DNA from: JAABRB01 sp041617635
GTDB taxonomy: Bacteria > Pseudomonadota > Gammaproteobacteria > Burkholderiales > SG8-39
Direction: 5' to 3'
NCBI GenBank assembly: GCA_041617635.1
Contig: JBFJOO010000037.1
Span: 1 to 36,890 of the forward strand
Length of the DNA: 36,890 bases
Shown here: positions 6,423 to 14,549 of the stretch, piece by piece
How positions within the stretch are numbered: position 1 is the first letter of the stretch
Layout of the letters: each line of letters starts with the position of its first letter
The notes under the pieces: model-generated
What the model was told of the DNA's origin: nothing
What the model saw: the letters and a program-made list of their open reading frames with translations, nothing else
Databases searched by the model: none
Program-made: the position numbers and the translations under genes

Positions 6423-8549
6423 TCAATCCCGTTGCCGCGAGATGCGTACGACATCCGGAACGCGTCGAACGTTCCGCATCACTCGTGCGAGGTGCTGGCG
6501 ATGCCCGACCTGGATGGTGAACTGCATCGTCGTGTACATGCCGCGCTCTTCGTCCATGTTGACATTGTCGATGTTCGACCCGGCATCGGCGATCGCGGTG
6601 GCCACTTTCGCGAGCACCCCGCGCTGGTTCGCGGCCGTGACCCGGATACCGACGTCGTACATCCGCTCGGCGTCGGTCCCCCATTCGACGTCGATCCACT
6701 TTTCGGGATCAGAGCGCGATTTTGCGGCGGTCGGGCAGTCGTGGGAATGCACGACCAGCCCTTGCCCCTTCTTGATGAAGCCCATGATCGGATCGCCCGG
6801 AATCGGGCGGCAACACTTCGCGAACTGTACCGCCATCCCCTCGGAGCCGCGAATGACGATCGAGCCGCCCAGGCGGGAATCGTCCGATGCCTCGCTCCCG
6901 GGGGTGAGGAGCAGCTCGCGCGCGACGATTGCCGGCAGGCGCTTCCCGAGCCCGATGTCGGCGAGGATCTCCTGGCGCGAGCGCGCGCTGGTCTCGCGCA
7001 CCAGCTTGTCCCACCGCTCCGGCTCGATGACGCTCGGATCGGTTTCGAGATTGCGCAGCGCCTGGTTGAGCAGCCGCTCGCCGAGCGCTGCGGATTCCTC
7101 GAACTGCATCGTCTTCAGGAAATGCCGGATCTGCGAGCGTGCTTTGCTGGTCTTGACGTAGGAGAGCCATGCCGGATTGGGGTTGGCGTGCGTGGCCGTG
7201 ACGACTTCGACCTGGTCGCCGTTCTTGAGCTCGGTGCGCAGCGGGACCAGCTCGTAGTTGACTTTCGCGGCCACGCACCGGTTGCCGATGTCCGTGTGCA
7301 CCGCGTAGGCGAAATCCACCGGCGTCGCGCCGCGCGGCAGCGACTTGATCTCGCCGACCGGGGTGAACACGTACACCTCGTCGGGGAAGAGATCCACCTT
7401 GATATGCTCGAGGAACTCCGCCGAGTCGCCGCTCGCATTCTGGATCTCGACGAGCGACTGCAGCCATCGATGCGTGCGTTGCTGGACCTCGAAGAGCGTC
7501 CCCTGGTCGTCCTTGTACACCCAGTGCGAGGCGACGCCGGTCTCGGCGATGCGATGCATGTCCCAGGTGCGGATTTGCACTTCGAGCGGCATGCCGAAGG
7601 GGCCGATCAGCGAGGTGTGCAGCGACTGGTAGCCGTTCACCTTCCGGATGGCGACGTAGTCCTTGAACTTGCCGGGCACTGGCTTGTAGAGCGCGTGCAG
7701 CGCGCCGAGCGCGAGATAGCATGCGGGCACATCGTTCACCACCACGCGATATCCGTAGATGTCCAGCACCTCGGTGAACGACAGGTGCTTCTCGATCATC
7801 TTCTTGTAGATCGAGAAGATGTGCTTCTCGCGGCCGGTCACCGTCGCCTCGATGCCCGATTCGGCGAGCTTTTGGCGAATCGACTCCACCACCTTTCCGA
7901 CCACTTCGCGGCGGTTGCCACGCGCGGACTTGACGGCCTTGGCGAGCGTCGCGTAGCGCAGGGGATAGATGTACTTGAAGCCGAGCTCCTGCAGCTCGCG
8001 GTAGAGCGAATCGAGCCCCAGGCGGTTGGCGATCGGGGCATAGATCTCGAGCGTTTCGCGCGCCACGCGCTTGCGCTGCGCGGCCGACACCGCCTCGAGC
8101 GTGCGCATGTTGTGCAGGCGGTCGGCAAGCTTGATCAGGATGACGCGCACGTCGCGCGCCATCGCGAGGAACATCTTGCGGAAGTTCTCGGCCTGCGCGT
8201 CGAGCGCGGTCTGGAACTCGATGCGATCGAGCTTGGAGACCCCGTCCACGAGATCCGCGACCGGCTTGCCGAACCGCTCGCTGATGTCGTCCTTGACGAC
8301 ATCGGTATCCTCGAGAACGTCGTGCAGGAGCGCGGCGACCAGCGTCTGCGGATCGAGATGCCAGTGGGAGAGGATCTCGGCGACCGCCACCGGGTGGTGG
8401 ATGTACGGCTCGCCGCTTTTCCTGAACTGGCCGTGATGCGCGCGGTCGCTGAAGTGGTAGGCCTCTTCGAGCCGCGTGAGATCGGCCGGCTTGAGGTAGC
8501 TCGCTACCGATGCCTTGAGCTCGGCGAGCGGTTCGGCCAGCGCGCTCAT
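6423..8549 (-). CDS. spoT: Bifunctional (p)ppGpp synthetase/hydrolase SpoT
   Basis: This 708-residue protein of the RelA/SpoT family makes and degrades the alarmone (p)ppGpp. The N-terminal HD hydrolase domain keeps its metal ligands (HHPV at 51-54, HD at 76-77, followed by EDTD). The synthetase domain contains KFKD at 294-297 and NGYQSLHT. A basic K/R-x-K-D signature, rather than the acidic ExDD of monofunctional RelA, fits a bifunctional enzyme. A TGS domain follows (VYVFTPVGEIKSLPRGATPVDFAY), then a linker and a C-terminal ACT domain (GIRVTAANQRGVLAKVATAI). The gene follows rpoZ and gmk in the order usual for proteobacteria, linking guanylate supply, RNA polymerase omega and ppGpp metabolism. 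The 91-base gap to rpoZ contains a GC hairpin. Confidence 0.95.
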   Translation of the reverse strand: MSALAEPLAELKASVASYLKPADLTRLEEAYHFSDRAHHGQFRKSGEPYIHHPVAVAEILSHWHLDPQTLVAALLHDVLEDTDVVKDDISERFGKPVADLVDGVSKLDRIEFQTALDAQAENFRKMFLAMARDVRVILIKLADRLHNMRTLEAVSAAQRKRVARETLEIYAPIANRLGLDSLYRELQELGFKYIYPLRYATLAKAVKSARGNRREVVGKVVESIRQKLAESGIEATVTGREKHIFSIYKKMIEKHLSFTEVLDIYGYRVVVNDVPACYLALGALHALYKPVPGKFKDYVAIRKVNGYQSLHTSLIGPFGMPLEVQIRTWDMHRIAETGVASHWVYKDDQGTLFEVQQRTHRWLQSLVEIQNASGDSAEFLEHIKVDLFPDEVYVFTPVGEIKSLPRGATPVDFAYAVHTDIGNRCVAAKVNYELVPLRTELKNGDQVEVVTATHANPNPAWLSYVKTSKARSQIRHFLKTMQFEESAALGERLLNQALRNLETDPSVIEPERWDKLVRETSARSRQEILADIGLGKRLPAIVARELLLTPGSEASDDSRLGGSIVIRGSEGMAVQFAKCCRPIPGDPIMGFIKKGQGLVVHSHDCPTAAKSRSDPEKWIDVEWGTDAERMYDVGIRVTAANQRGVLAKVATAIADAGSNIDNVNMDEERGMYTTMQFTIQVGHRQHLARVMRNVRRVPDVVRISRQRD

Positions 8550-8580
8550 GGTGACTTCCGCGTGGGGGGCCCAGATCCAT

Positions 8581-8599
8581 GCGCCGGCGCTACCGGCGC
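8581..8599. other. GC stem-loop in the rpoZ-spoT gap
   Basis: GCGCCGG (8581-8587) and CCGGCGC (8593-8599) pair perfectly around a 5-base loop. The stem lies between the rpoZ stop (8641) and the spoT start (8549). With no T-run it is more likely a processing, stability or attenuation element than a terminator. Its effect on spoT expression is unknown. Confidence 0.4.
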
Positions 8600-8640
8600 G
8601 AGCCGGGTCACCGGGAAGCGGTCACGGACGGGGCCGGTGT

Positions 8641-8850
8641 TCAACTCACGTTGACGCGATTGAGCATCTCCAGCCCGACCTTGCCGGCGGCGAGCTCACG
8701 CAAGGCGATCACGGTCACCTTGTCCCGCGACGTCTCGATCATCGGCGAGCCGCCCTGTGCGAGCTGGCGCGCGCGATATGTCGCGGCAAGCGTGAGCTGG
8801 AAACGGTTCGGAATTCTCTTCAGGCAGTCGTCGACGGTGATGCGTGCCAT
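8641..8850 (-). CDS. rpoZ: RNA polymerase omega subunit
   Basis: This 69-residue omega subunit helps assemble and stabilise RNA polymerase through beta'. The N-terminus MARITVDDCLKRIPNRFQL matches the conserved helix of the family, followed by the YRARQLAQGG segment and an ALRELAAGKV stretch. The length is typical of betaproteobacteria. I chose the ATG at 8850 because this N-terminus is conserved; an in-frame upstream ATG would add 16 unconserved residues and overlap gmk. The gmk stop lies only 8 bases upstream, so the two are surely co-transcribed, and spoT follows. Confidence 0.95.
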   Translation of the reverse strand: MARITVDDCLKRIPNRFQLTLAATYRARQLAQGGSPMIETSRDKVTVIALRELAAGKVGLEMLNRVNVS

Positions 8851-8858
8851 GGCGGATC

Positions 8859-9467
8859 CTAGTCTCTCAAGTTGAATATTTCGGGATGAAGCGCGCATTG
8901 CCGGGACAACCGCAGCCGCGCGGCGCGCACGACTGCCGAAAAATCCCGCTTCGCCTCATCGAAGTTATTGTTAATAATAGCATAATCAAACTCGGCGGCA
9001 TGGCTGATCTCATCCGCCGCCACCGCCAGCCTTTGCAGTATGACGGCCTCGGGATCCTGGCCGCGGCTGACGAGGCGGCGGCGCAACTCGGCTTTCGAGG
9101 GCGGGAGGATGAAGATTCCCACCGCGTCGGGGAAGGCGCGACGCACCTGCTCGGCGCCCTGCCAGTCGATCTCGAGCACGACGTCACGGCCGGCGCCGAG
9201 CGCATCGGCAATCTGCTTTTGCGACGTCGCGTAAAGGTTGCCGTGAACTTCCGCGCTTTCGAGGAACTCGCTCGCCTCGAGCATCCGACCAAACGTGGCC
9301 CGGTCGACGAAGTGGTATTCCCGTCCGTTCTGCTCGCCCGGTCGGGGCGCACGCGTGGTGTAGGAGATCGAGAGCACGAGCTGCGGGTCGTCCGCGATCG
9401 ACGCATTGACGAGTGTCGATTTTCCGGCTCCGGACGGCGCAGAGACGATGAAGAGTAGCCCTTGCAT
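8859..9467 (-). CDS. gmk: Guanylate kinase
   Basis: This 202-residue enzyme phosphorylates GMP to GDP with ATP. The P-loop SAPSGAGKST is at residues 9-18, the GMP-binding segment SISYTTRAPRPGEQNGREYHF is complete, and VLEIDWQGAEQVR and the lid residues RRRLVSRGQD follow in order. I chose the ATG at 9467 because homologs start a few residues before the FIVSAPSG strand. No good Shine-Dalgarno sequence precedes it, and another in-frame ATG 20 codons upstream is no better. The gene lies between yicC and rpoZ. A locally AT-rich patch near 8960-8990 only reflects Asn/Ile codons of the C-terminal AIINNNFDEA segment. Confidence 0.95.
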   Translation of the reverse strand: MQGLLFIVSAPSGAGKSTLVNASIADDPQLVLSISYTTRAPRPGEQNGREYHFVDRATFGRMLEASEFLESAEVHGNLYATSQKQIADALGAGRDVVLEIDWQGAEQVRRAFPDAVGIFILPPSKAELRRRLVSRGQDPEAVILQRLAVAADEISHAAEFDYAIINNNFDEAKRDFSAVVRAARLRLSRQCALHPEIFNLRD

Positions 9468-9599
9468 GCGCGTGGATCGTGAAGGGTGGTCAGTGCGGGA
9501 AACAGGCCGGTGGAGGCATGAGTGCAAGTCGGCGAATCCTGAACCCGAAAACCGGGCAGCGCCGTTAACTATTCACCATCCGTCGAGCAGAGGCGCCGA

Positions 9600-10466
9600 T
9601 CACTCGATGTTTTGCACCTGCTCGCGCATCTGCTCGATCAGCAGCTTGAAATCGAGCGCCGCCGCTGACAGTTCGCGGGACACCGATTTGGATCCCAGGG
9701 TGTTCGCCTCCCGGTTGAGCTCCTGCATGAGGAAATCGAGGCGCTTGCCGACCGTGCCCCCCTTGCCAATGGTGCGATCCACCTCGTCGAGATGAGCGGT
9801 GAGGCGCGAAAGCTCCTCCGCCACGTCGATGCGCACGCCGAACACCGCGATCTCTTGGCGAATGCGCTCTTCGTCGGCGGTCGCGAGAACTTCGCGCAGC
9901 TTGGCGACGAGCTTTTCCTCGTACGCCGCGATCGCCTGCGGGATGAGCGGGGCGATGTCGGCGAGCCGTGCGCGGATGCCCGCAACGCGCTCCCGGATCA
10001 TCGTCGCGAGCTTCTCGCCCTCGCGGGCGCGGCTCTGCGCGAGCTCCGCCAGCGCTTCGGCCATCAGTGCCAGGGCGGTCTGGCGCATGTCGTCAGCGGT
10101 GCCCGCGGCCTCGCCGAGCACGCCGGGCCAGTGCAGCACTTCGGACACGCGCAGCGGCCGCGAGTCGGGGATCGCATCGCGCACCTCCGCCGAGAGGCGC
10201 GCCAGATGCTCGAGCAGCTGCGCGTCCAGTTGCGCGCCCGGGCGCGCCAAGGCGGCGCTGGTGAACGTGACGCGGCAGTCGAGCTTGCCGCGCGCGAGCG
10301 CCCCGGACGCCAGCTCGCGCAATTGCGGCTCGACCCAGCGGAACTCCTCCGCCAGCCTGAACTGCATGTCGAGATAGCGGCCATTCACGGTCTTCAGCTC
10401 GATCTGCAGCAGCCCTTGGGGCAGATCCCGCGTCACCGCTGCGTAGCCAGTCATGCTTCGAATCAT
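9600..10466 (-). CDS. yicC: YicC-family endoribonuclease
   Basis: This 288-residue YicC/YloC-family protein has the diagnostic N-terminus MIRSMTGYA and a conserved C-terminus in which FLMQELNREANTLGSKS is followed by a helix with the family's conserved K-x-x-IEQMREQVQNIE ending. E. coli YicC is an endoribonuclease affecting sRNA turnover, while the physiological role in betaproteobacteria is less clear. The C-terminal region (about residues 130-288) contains the catalytic core, and the N-terminal part is the family-specific domain. The gene heads the yicC-gmk-rpoZ-spoT block. It faces the kinase-phosphatase block across 256 non-coding bases. Confidence 0.92.
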   Translation of the reverse strand: MIRSMTGYAAVTRDLPQGLLQIELKTVNGRYLDMQFRLAEEFRWVEPQLRELASGALARGKLDCRVTFTSAALARPGAQLDAQLLEHLARLSAEVRDAIPDSRPLRVSEVLHWPGVLGEAAGTADDMRQTALALMAEALAELAQSRAREGEKLATMIRERVAGIRARLADIAPLIPQAIAAYEEKLVAKLREVLATADEERIRQEIAVFGVRIDVAEELSRLTAHLDEVDRTIGKGGTVGKRLDFLMQELNREANTLGSKSVSRELSAAALDFKLLIEQMREQVQNIE

Positions 10467-10506
10467 GTCGAGTGTGGAAGCGTTGTCGCAGGATGGGTCG
10501 TTCCGC

Positions 10507-10534
10507 TTTACATTGGCGGGTCAAACCCAGACAA
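10507..10534 (-). promoter_or_regulatory. Candidate promoter of the yicC-gmk-rpoZ block
   Basis: On the minus strand TTGTCT (complement of 10529-10534) and TGTAAA (complement of 10507-10512) are 16 bases apart, giving a leader of about 34 bases before the yicC ATG. The spacer contains GGGTTTGACCC, a small palindrome. In the rest of the 256-base gap (10467-10722) I see no gene and no clear promoter for the kinase. Confidence 0.3.
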
Positions 10535-10722
10535 TCCGCCGCGTATGCCGGTATTCTAGCCCGCGAAACAGCACCCCGAAAATCAGCCTTCAGGTCGATT
10601 TCATCCGAGCCGCGCGTCGATTGCCCATGCCAGCCGCTGGTGTCACCGAATGCAGGTCCGACGTCGAGTCGACCCAGTGCGACGGGCGGCACGCCGCCCC
10701 GGCGACCCGCCAGCCGTAGCCG

Positions 10723-11679
10723 ATGCCCAGCCAAGCCAACATCCCGCTGCCCGAGGGGTATCAGCTTCAGAACTACCGCGTCACCAAGGTGCTTTCCGCC
10801 GGCGGCTTCTCGCTCGTCTACCTCGCCGAAGACGAGAACGCCCAGCCGGTCGCGATCAAGGAGTATCTCCCGAGCTCGCTCGCGCTGCGGCGCGAAGGGG
10901 ACGTGCTGCCCTCGATCTCGGAGGATAACCTGGCGACGTTTCGCTACGGGATGAAGTGCTTCTTCGAGGAGGGCCGGGCGCTCGCCAAGCTCTCGCATCC
11001 GAACCTCGTGCGAGTGCTCAACTTCTTCCGCGCGAACGAGACCGTCTATCTGGTGATGCGCTACGAGCGGGGTCGCACCTTGCAGGAGCACATCCTGGCG
11101 CGGCGCGGCGCGATCAAGGAGAACTTCATCCGGCGCGTCTTCACGATGCTTCTAAACGGCCTGCGCGAAGTGCACCTCAACAAGCTGCTGCATCTGGACA
11201 TCAAGCCGGCCAACATCTACGTTCGCAACGACGGCACGCCGGTGCTCATCGATTTCGGCGCCGCGCGCCAGACGCTCACCGCCGAGGGATTCAAGCTGAA
11301 CCCGATGTACACGCCGGGCTTCGCCTCGCCCGAGCACTACAAGAACCGCGAGCTCCTCGGGCCCTGGACCGACGTTTACTCCGTGGGCGCGAGCATCTTC
11401 GCCTGCATCGCCGGCGCCGCGCCGCAAGCCGCGGATCAGCGCATGGACAAGGACCGCTACGTCTCCGCCACCAAGCTCTTCGGCAGGCGCTATTCGGACC
11501 AGCTCCTCGAGACCATCGACTGGTGCCTGCAGCTCGATCACATGAAGCGGCCGCAAAGTGTGCTCGCCCTGCAGAAGGTGCTGCTGCGCGAGCGCGACCC
11601 CGAGACGCCGCGCCGGAAGACCTTCGTCTCATCGCTGCGCGGCACGCTCCTGAAGCTCGCGCGCAAGTCGGCGGCCTGA
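10723..11679 (+). CDS. Hanks-type serine/threonine protein kinase, soluble
   Basis: This 318-residue kinase consists of little more than the catalytic domain. The glycine-rich loop is LSAGGFSLVY (near 24-33), the ATP-anchoring lysine is Lys46 (VAIK), the catalytic loop is HLDIKPAN at 157-164 with Asp159, and the metal-binding DFG is at 177-179. SPEHY stands in for the APE motif, and the activation segment is rich in T/S. All catalytic residues are present, so activity is expected. There is no transmembrane helix and no PASTA or other sensor domain. The PP2C phosphatase starts 16 bases downstream, forming a kinase-phosphatase pair. In this order of genes (next to rph and rdgB) the pair is common in betaproteobacteria. 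Targets are unknown. Confidence 0.9.
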   Translation: MPSQANIPLPEGYQLQNYRVTKVLSAGGFSLVYLAEDENAQPVAIKEYLPSSLALRREGDVLPSISEDNLATFRYGMKCFFEEGRALAKLSHPNLVRVLNFFRANETVYLVMRYERGRTLQEHILARRGAIKENFIRRVFTMLLNGLREVHLNKLLHLDIKPANIYVRNDGTPVLIDFGAARQTLTAEGFKLNPMYTPGFASPEHYKNRELLGPWTDVYSVGASIFACIAGAAPQAADQRMDKDRYVSATKLFGRRYSDQLLETIDWCLQLDHMKRPQSVLALQKVLLRERDPETPRRKTFVSSLRGTLLKLARKSAA

Positions 11680-11695
11680 CCCGGAGCGCGACACG

Positions 11696-12625
11696 ATGAA
11701 ATTTTCCATCTACCAGGACAGTCGGCAGGGCCCGCGCAAGATGAACCAGGACCGCGTGGCCTACGCGTATACCCGCGACTCGCTGCTGATGGTCGTGGCG
11801 GACGGCATGGGCGGGCACCTGCACGGGGAAGTCGCAGCGCAGATCGCCACCCAGTTCATCGGCGAGGCGTACCAGCGCGAGGCGACGCCGCGGCTCGAGG
11901 ATCCGTTCCGCTTTCTGCTCAACGCGATCACCAACGCGCACCACTCCATCATCGACTATGCGAATCAGCGCAACCTGCTCGAAACGCCGCGCACGACCTG
12001 CGTCGCGTGCGTCGTGCAGGACGGGCTCGCGCACTGGGCTCACGTCGGCGATTCGCGACTCTATTTCATCCGCGAGGGACGCGTCGAGCACGTCACCAAG
12101 GATCACTCGCGCGTGCAGATCCTGGTCGATGCGGGACGAATCCGCGAGGAGGCGGTCCCGGCGCATCCCGACCGCAACAAGATCTTCAACTGCCTCGGCC
12201 AGATGACTGTCCCGCGCGTGGACCTTTCACGGCGCGTGGCGCTCAAGCACGGCGACGTCGTTCTCATCTGCACCGACGGCCTGTGGGGCGCATTGAACTC
12301 GAAGCTCATCTGCGAGGAGCTGCTGCGGGCCGACATGCTCACCGCGGTGCCCAAGCTCCTCGACATGGCGGAGGCCCGCGCCGGGCGCGAAGGCGACAAT
12401 CTCTCGGCGCTCGCGATGACCTGGGCCGACGAGCTCGGGGACGAGGCGCCGACCTGGATCTCCACCGTCACGATGGACGAGAAGGAATACAAGAGCACGG
12501 TGATGCAGTTCCACAAGACGACACCGCCTGCGACACCGGGCTATCTGACCGACGACGAGATCGAGCGCGCGATCGACGAGATCCGGAACGCGATCCGGAA
12601 GCACAGCGGGGATGATCGGCGCTGA
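11696..12625 (+). CDS. PP2C-family serine/threonine phosphatase
   Basis: This 309-residue metal-dependent phosphatase carries the usual PP2C motifs: NQD near 17-19, DGMGG at 36-40, HVGDSR at 116-121, TDGLWG from 193 and GDN ending near 235. These supply the metal-binding aspartates, so it should be active. After the domain (about residue 250) an acidic and polar tail follows, including a TTPPATPG stretch rich in Thr that could itself be phosphorylated. It is paired with the upstream kinase and overlaps the start of rph by 14 bases. The likely role is to reverse phosphorylation by the neighbouring kinase. Confidence 0.9.
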   Translation: MKFSIYQDSRQGPRKMNQDRVAYAYTRDSLLMVVADGMGGHLHGEVAAQIATQFIGEAYQREATPRLEDPFRFLLNAITNAHHSIIDYANQRNLLETPRTTCVACVVQDGLAHWAHVGDSRLYFIREGRVEHVTKDHSRVQILVDAGRIREEAVPAHPDRNKIFNCLGQMTVPRVDLSRRVALKHGDVVLICTDGLWGALNSKLICEELLRADMLTAVPKLLDMAEARAGREGDNLSALAMTWADELGDEAPTWISTVTMDEKEYKSTVMQFHKTTPPATPGYLTDDEIERAIDEIRNAIRKHSGDDRR

Positions 12626-13358
12626 TCCCACGACCGGCCGTCGGCCGAGCGGGCGGCGGGCGGACGAGCTGCGCGCCGTGCGCATCCAGCGCGGCTATAC
12701 CAAGCACGCCGAGGGCAGCGTGCTCGTGGAGTTCGGTGACACGCGCGTGCTGTGCACCGCGAGCGTCGAGGACAAGGTTCCGCCGTTTCTCAAGGACCGT
12801 GGCCGCGGCTGGCTCACCGCCGAGTACGGGATGCTGCCGCGATCCACCAATACCCGGACCGACCGCGAGGCGGCGCGCGGCAAGCAGTCCGGCCGGACCC
12901 AGGAGATCCAGCGGCTCATCGGCCGGGCGCTGCGCGCCGTCACGGACCTTTCCAAGCTGGGCGCGCGGACGATCCAGATCGATTGCGACGTCATCCAGGC
13001 GGACGGCGGCACGCGCACCGCGAGCATCACCGGAAGCTACGTCGCGCTGCATGACGCCGTTGCCAAGCTGCTGCGCGACGGTGTGCTTACCGAGTCGCCC
13101 ATCCGCGATTGCGTGGCCGCCGTGTCCGTCGGCGTGTTTGGCGGGATGCCGGTTCTCGACCTCGACTACGCCGAGGACGCGGCGTGCGATACGGACATGA
13201 ACGTCGTCATGACCGGCAGCGGCGGATTCGTCGAGATCCAGGGAACCGCGGAGGGGCAGGCGTTCTCGCGCGCCGAACTGGATGCGCTCGTCGCGCTCGC
13301 CGAGCGCGGCATTCGCAGTCTCGTCGACCACCAGCGGGCCGCGCTCGGGACGGCTTGA
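12612..13358 (+). CDS. rph: Ribonuclease PH
   Basis: This 248-residue phosphate-dependent 3'-5' exoribonuclease trims tRNA 3' ends. Family landmarks are RPSGRRADELR near the N-terminus, GDTRVLCTASVE, the WLTAEYGMLPRST segment with RGKQSGRTQEIQRLIGR (phosphate-binding arginines), and the DCDVIQADGGTRTASITG strand. The length is normal. Homologs start a few residues before RPSGR, and the first ATG overlaps the PP2C gene by 14 bases, suggesting coupled translation. rdgB follows immediately, and the rph-rdgB order is widely conserved. Confidence 0.95.
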   Translation: MIGADPTTGRRPSGRRADELRAVRIQRGYTKHAEGSVLVEFGDTRVLCTASVEDKVPPFLKDRGRGWLTAEYGMLPRSTNTRTDREAARGKQSGRTQEIQRLIGRALRAVTDLSKLGARTIQIDCDVIQADGGTRTASITGSYVALHDAVAKLLRDGVLTESPIRDCVAAVSVGVFGGMPVLDLDYAEDAACDTDMNVVMTGSGGFVEIQGTAEGQAFSRAELDALVALAERGIRSLVDHQRAALGTA

Positions 13359-13369
13359 GAATCCGGCCG

Positions 13370-13960
13370 GTGAGACGGCTCGTGCTTGCCTCATCCAACG
13401 CCGGGAAGCTGCGCGAGTTCCGCGAGCTGCTCGCGCCCCTGGAGATCGAAGTCGTGCCGCAGGCGGAGCTCGGCGTGCCCGACGCCGCCGAGCCGCATGC
13501 CTCGTTCGTCGAGAATGCCCTCGCCAAGGCGCGCAACGCGGCCCGTCACAGCGGGCTCCCGGCGCTGGCCGACGATTCGGGCATCTGCGCGGCCGCGCTC
13601 GGGGGTGCGCCGGGCGTGCATTCGGCGCGATTCGGCGGCGAGCCCAGGTCCGATGCGCGGAACAACGCGCGGCTGGTCGATCTGCTGAAGGATCACGTCG
13701 ACCGGCGCGCTCATTACTATTGCGTCGTGGTGCTGGTGCGGCATGCCGAGGACCCGGAGCCGCTGATCGCAGATGGTCGGTGGCATGGCGAGGTGATCGA
13801 GAGTCCGCGCGGCACCGGCGGATTCGGCTACGACCCGTATTTCCTGGTGCCCGCGCTTGCGAAAACCGCGGCGGAACTCGAGCCGACCCGGAAGAACGCC
13901 CTCAGTCACCGGGGCAAGGCGCTCGCGCGCCTGATCGCGCTGCTGCGCGAGGAGTCGTGA
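13370..13960 (+). CDS. rdgB: XTP/dITP diphosphatase (RdgB/HAM1)
   Basis: This enzyme hydrolyses dITP, XTP and similar non-canonical purine nucleotides to monophosphates, keeping them out of DNA and RNA. The N-terminus RRLVLASSNAGKLREF is the substrate-binding strand. SFVENALAKARNAARHSGLPALADDSG holds the catalytic/metal residues, and GTGGFGYDPYF and LSHRGKAL complete the family pattern. The gene has no suitable ATG. A GTG at 13370 gives 196 residues, the usual size, and an in-frame TTG at 13355 overlapping the rph stop is the alternative. It lies 11 bases after rph. Confidence 0.93.
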   Translation: MRRLVLASSNAGKLREFRELLAPLEIEVVPQAELGVPDAAEPHASFVENALAKARNAARHSGLPALADDSGICAAALGGAPGVHSARFGGEPRSDARNNARLVDLLKDHVDRRAHYYCVVVLVRHAEDPEPLIADGRWHGEVIESPRGTGGFGYDPYFLVPALAKTAAELEPTRKNALSHRGKALARLIALLREES

Positions 13961-13987
13961 GCAGTCGTGGGCGGCCGGGGAGGCGCG

Positions 13988-14392
13988 CTAAGCAGCCTTG
14001 CGCGGCGCCACCGGCGGGCGCGGCGCGTCCGGCGTGGTCGGATCGCGCGAAGGGCGGGATTCCCCTCCCGCAAGTTCCAGAACGTTCGCGCCGCGTTCGG
14101 CCGCTTTTTTCGGGCGCGTGGAGTGCCGCCACTCGAGCACGGCGATGCCGGCGATGCCAGCGGCATACGTCAATCCGACGGTCCAACCCAGGAAGTCTTC
14201 ACCGGGCACGGTGACGTAGTACAGCGTTCCGACACCGGCCGCGAGCGAAATGATGAGTCCGGGGGCGACGACGCTCATGATGAATGCATCCGACGTGAGC
14301 CAGGATTCGCCACCAAGTCGGCACGCACGCTCGGACGCGACAAGCAGCAGCACTGCGGCGGCAATCAGCGCGACACCCGATATCTCCTGCAT
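13988..14392 (-). CDS. Small membrane protein of unknown function
   Basis: I do not recognise this 134-residue protein. It shows three hydrophobic segments: about residues 3-19 (EISGVALIAAAVLLLVA), 37-56 (AFIMSVVAPGLIISLAAGVG) and 70-87 (GWTVGLTYAAGIAGIAVL). A basic, proline-rich cytoplasmic-type tail (TRPKKAAERG to the end) follows. GAGGAG lies 7 bases before the chosen ATG, which supports translation; longer in-frame starts have no such site. It is the only minus-strand gene in the plus-strand block between rdgB and hemW. Its 5' flank (14393-14549) is shared with hemW and contains a stem-loop near 14411-14438. Confidence 0.65.
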   Translation of the reverse strand: MQEISGVALIAAAVLLLVASERACRLGGESWLTSDAFIMSVVAPGLIISLAAGVGTLYYVTVPGEDFLGWTVGLTYAAGIAGIAVLEWRHSTRPKKAAERGANVLELAGGESRPSRDPTTPDAPRPPVAPRKAA

Positions 14393-14410
14393 GACTGGCT
14401 CCTCGCCGCG

Positions 14411-14438
14411 GTGGATCCCGACGCGGGAACCGCCACCA
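14411..14438. other. Stem-loop in the divergent gap before hemW
   Basis: GGTGG (14411-14415) pairs with CCACC (14434-14438), and TCCCG (14417-14421) with CGGGA (14425-14429) around a 3-base loop. It would sit in the 5' leader of the small membrane-protein gene. An alternative outer pairing GCGGT/ACCGC is possible. A TATCAT at 14518-14523 could be a -10 for hemW, but no -35 is seen. Confidence 0.3.
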
Positions 14439-14549
14439 CCGGAGCTTAGCCAGTACGCCGGGGAAGATGCTGACAGCCAACTGACAACCGGTCGAAAGCA
14501 GGCGCCCCGGTACCGGGTATCATCAATTGGGAAGGCGAAACCCGCATCC

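Noticed and set aside
6309..8654. Long plus-strand open frame opposite spoT
   Set aside because: It is an antisense shadow; SpoT on the minus strand has all domains intact and the shadow has no recognisable motif.
8960..8990. AT-rich patch in gmk as a possible promoter or transferred segment
   Set aside because: It encodes the conserved Ile/Asn-rich C-terminal segment of guanylate kinase and needs no other explanation.
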